A DNA stretch of 64,000 nucleotides, from the NCBI RefSeq assembly GCF_002591975.1, contig NZ_NVQE01000001.1:310001-374000 (forward strand). Direction: 5' to 3'. Source of the DNA: Mycobacterium neglectum. GTDB lineage: Bacteria; Actinomycetota; Actinomycetes; Mycobacteriales; Mycobacteriaceae. The notes under the pieces were generated by a model, which saw only the letters and a list, made by a program, of their open reading frames with translations, was not told the origin of the DNA and ran no database searches. Shown piece by piece: positions 63,301 to 64,000 of this stretch (within the stretch, counting starts at the first letter, position 1; each line of letters begins with the position of its first letter). A program made the position numbers and the translations under genes.

Positions 63301-63631
63301 GGATTACAAGACAAACTGGCTCGGCGAGCCCGAAAAGTCGTTGACGTCGGCGGATTACGGTCAGGCCCGCATGGCCGAAGCCATGCTGCATTCGGACTAT
63401 CCGCTGCAGGCGTTGCTGTACTGCGTTGTGCTGCATCGGTTCCTGCGCTGGCGGCAACCGGGCTACTCACCGGAGCAGCATCTCGGTGGCGTGCTCTACC
63501 TGTTCGTGAGGGGTATGTGTGGTGCACAGACGCCGATCGTCGACGGGCACCCCGCGGGCGTGTTCAGTTGGCGGCCGCCCGCGTCGCTGATCGTAGCGAT
63601 GTCCGACCTGCTCGACGCGGGAGTCGCATGA
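60332..63631 (+). CDS. recB: Exodeoxyribonuclease V subunit RecB (helicase-nuclease)
   Basis: 1099 residues. Walker A is LEASAGTGKTFALAG, helicase motif II is VMVDEFQDTDPVQW, motif VI is VRLTYVALTRAQSQV, and the C-terminal nuclease has KYLVADYKTNWLG (DYK catalytic). It drives 3'-5' unwinding and both cuts in RecBCD. The ATG at 60332 overlaps the recC stop; the long upstream open frame to 59912 is a shadow. Confidence 0.97.
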   Translation: MDMPPFYLLGPLPTPRSTTVLEASAGTGKTFALAGLVTRYVAEGVATLDQMLLITFGRAASQELRERVRGQILEALLAFDEPSGDYNDLVRHLLDGDPGELAERKLRLRDALAGFDAATIATTHQFCQLVLKSLGVAGDTDAGVQLVESLDDVVTEIVDDLYLAHFGQQKDDPPLTRDQALDLAREVVGSAHTELRPLDPPPGFEPAVRVDFAKAVCEELEKRKRKLGILHYDDLLSRLANALEAIDSPARARMQRRWSIVMVDEFQDTDPVQWQVIDRAFSGRCTVILIGDPKQAIYAFRGGDIVTYLHAADSAGERQTLGTNWRSDAPLVDSLQAVMRDAQLGDARIVVRGVAANHKEHRLKGAPHNEPFRLRVVSRDTLRTKPDRVITMDRLRTHISKDLASDIAALLSSGATFCEEPLRPGDIAVIVETHRDGRVCFDALTAAGIPAVYTGDSDVFGSPAADDWLCLLEAFDQPHRSGLVRAAATTMFFGETTETLSAQGDTLTDRIADTLREWADHARDRGVAAVFEAAQHKGMGTRVLSWVDGERHMTDLAHLTQVLHDTAHREHFSLPALRDWLRTQREERSGAAERNRRLDSDAAAVQIMTVWVSKGLQYPVVYLPFAFNRNIQTRDVVLFHDGDTRCLHIGGEQSPDYSKVQQLGRREAASDDVRLTYVALTRAQSQVVAWWAPSWDEPNGGLSRLLRGRQPGDPVVPDRCDPPKIDDADAMAALRAWENVGGPVLEDSVVAPSTEVELPPAPTGLGVRHFHRQIDASWRRTSYSGLIRAAESESSQGVTSEPEVIELDDEVGDVTVTEPADSAATAVPSPMADLPMGAKFGSLVHAVLETADPYAADLAAELETQTREHSVWWPVDVSAEDLAAALVPMHDTPLGPLASGTTLRQIGLRDRLREMDFEFPLAGGDLRGDGPRISLADVGRLFREHMPAGDPLASYADRLASGALAGQSLRGYLTGSLDVVLRVGGKYLVADYKTNWLGEPEKSLTSADYGQARMAEAMLHSDYPLQALLYCVVLHRFLRWRQPGYSPEQHLGGVLYLFVRGMCGAQTPIVDGHPAGVFSWRPPASLIVAMSDLLDAGVA

Positions 63632-64000
63632 GTCTCGAAGTGTTCTCGGAGCTGTTCGAGCCGGCCGATGTCCATGTCGCGAGGCGGCTCACCGCGATGG
63701 CGAACGAGTCCGATGAATCGGTGGCATTGGCCGTCGCGATCGCGGTGCGTGCACTGCGCGGCGGGTCGGTATGCGTCGATCTACGGTCGATCGCCGAACA
63801 ACTCGAAATGCCTGAGCTGCCATGGCCGTCGCCCGATGACTGGCTGGCCGCGGTGCGGGCGAGCCCACTCGTCACCGATACGCCGGTCCTACGCCTGTTT
63901 GGCGACTTGCTGTACCTGGACCGCTATTGGCTCGAAGAGCAGCAGGTGTGCGACGACGTGCTGACGCTGCTGTCGTCGACACTGCCCGGCGAGGTGCCCG
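63628..64000 (+). CDS. recD: Exodeoxyribonuclease V subunit RecD, N-terminal part (runs off the window)
   Basis: 124 residues are visible. FSELFEPADVHVARRLTAMANE and VALAVAIAVRALRGGSVCVDL match the RecD N-terminal domain that precedes the 5'-3' helicase core. The ATG at 63628 overlaps the recB stop by 4 bp. The Walker motifs lie beyond the end of the window. Confidence 0.9.
   Translation, partial: MSLEVFSELFEPADVHVARRLTAMANESDESVALAVAIAVRALRGGSVCVDLRSIAEQLEMPELPWPSPDDWLAAVRASPLVTDTPVLRLFGDLLYLDRYWLEEQQVCDDVLTLLSSTLPGEVP

Overview
The window is high-GC actinobacterial DNA, almost certainly from a non-tuberculous, probably fast-growing Mycobacterium (Mycolicibacterium). The evidence is a yrbE/mce operon, mycolic-acid genes (hadABC, two cyclopropane/methoxy-mycolate methyltransferases), a PE-PPE-domain protein, and a gene order that follows the M. 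tuberculosis H37Rv interval Rv0629c-Rv0655 in inverted orientation: recD-recB-recC, echA3, glyoxalase II, tRNA-Thr, tRNA-Met, rpmG, hadA-hadB-hadC, tRNA-Trp, secE, nusG, rplK, rplA, mma genes, lipG, a UbiB kinase, an alpha-mannosidase, the Rv0649 counterpart, a ROK kinase, rplJ-rplL and mkl (mceG).

Layout. 1-957: 5' part of a molybdopterin oxidoreductase. 978-12656: mceG, the Mce-transporter ATPase, faces a complete yrbEAB-mceABCDEF operon ending in a Mam protein and an MPT64-like secreted protein. 12663-14688: a lipoprotein gene, then rplJL with leader, promoter and terminator. 14681-21233: LLM oxidoreductase, ROK kinase, Rv0649-like protein and GH38 mannosidase. 21251-32510: an accessory block absent between the Rv0648 and Rv0647c homologues of H37Rv. 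It holds several small regulator-target pairs (MerR/GMC oxidoreductase plus SnoaL-SDR; WYL/DinB; TetR/DUF2236; an apparent SOS gene) and two copies of a hairpin repeat. 32571-36843: UbiB kinase, lipG and mycolate methyltransferases. 36867-43650: PE-PPE-domain protein, rplA-rplK-nusG-secE, tRNA-Trp, hadCBA, rpmG, tRNA-Met and tRNA-Thr. 43751-47948: NYN/LOTUS protein, MBL hydrolase, membrane protein, EchA and TetR. 48044-57038: a second accessory block with a tandem HD-GYP-LuxR regulator, a CorA-like transporter, redox and cell-wall genes, a third hairpin repeat and an HD hydrolase. 57081-64000: recC, recB and the start of recD.

The most unusual item is a three-copy interspersed element at 29.9, 30.2 and 55.9 kb. 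Each copy has 28-nt inverted arms around a 26-nt loop, a compensatory base change between copies, a TATATAT segment just outside the hairpin, and short tandem repeats immediately upstream. Next are two near-identical 19-bp-spacer MerR promoters that link three genes and one regulator into a local regulon, and a LexA-like SOS box beside an uncharacterised gene.
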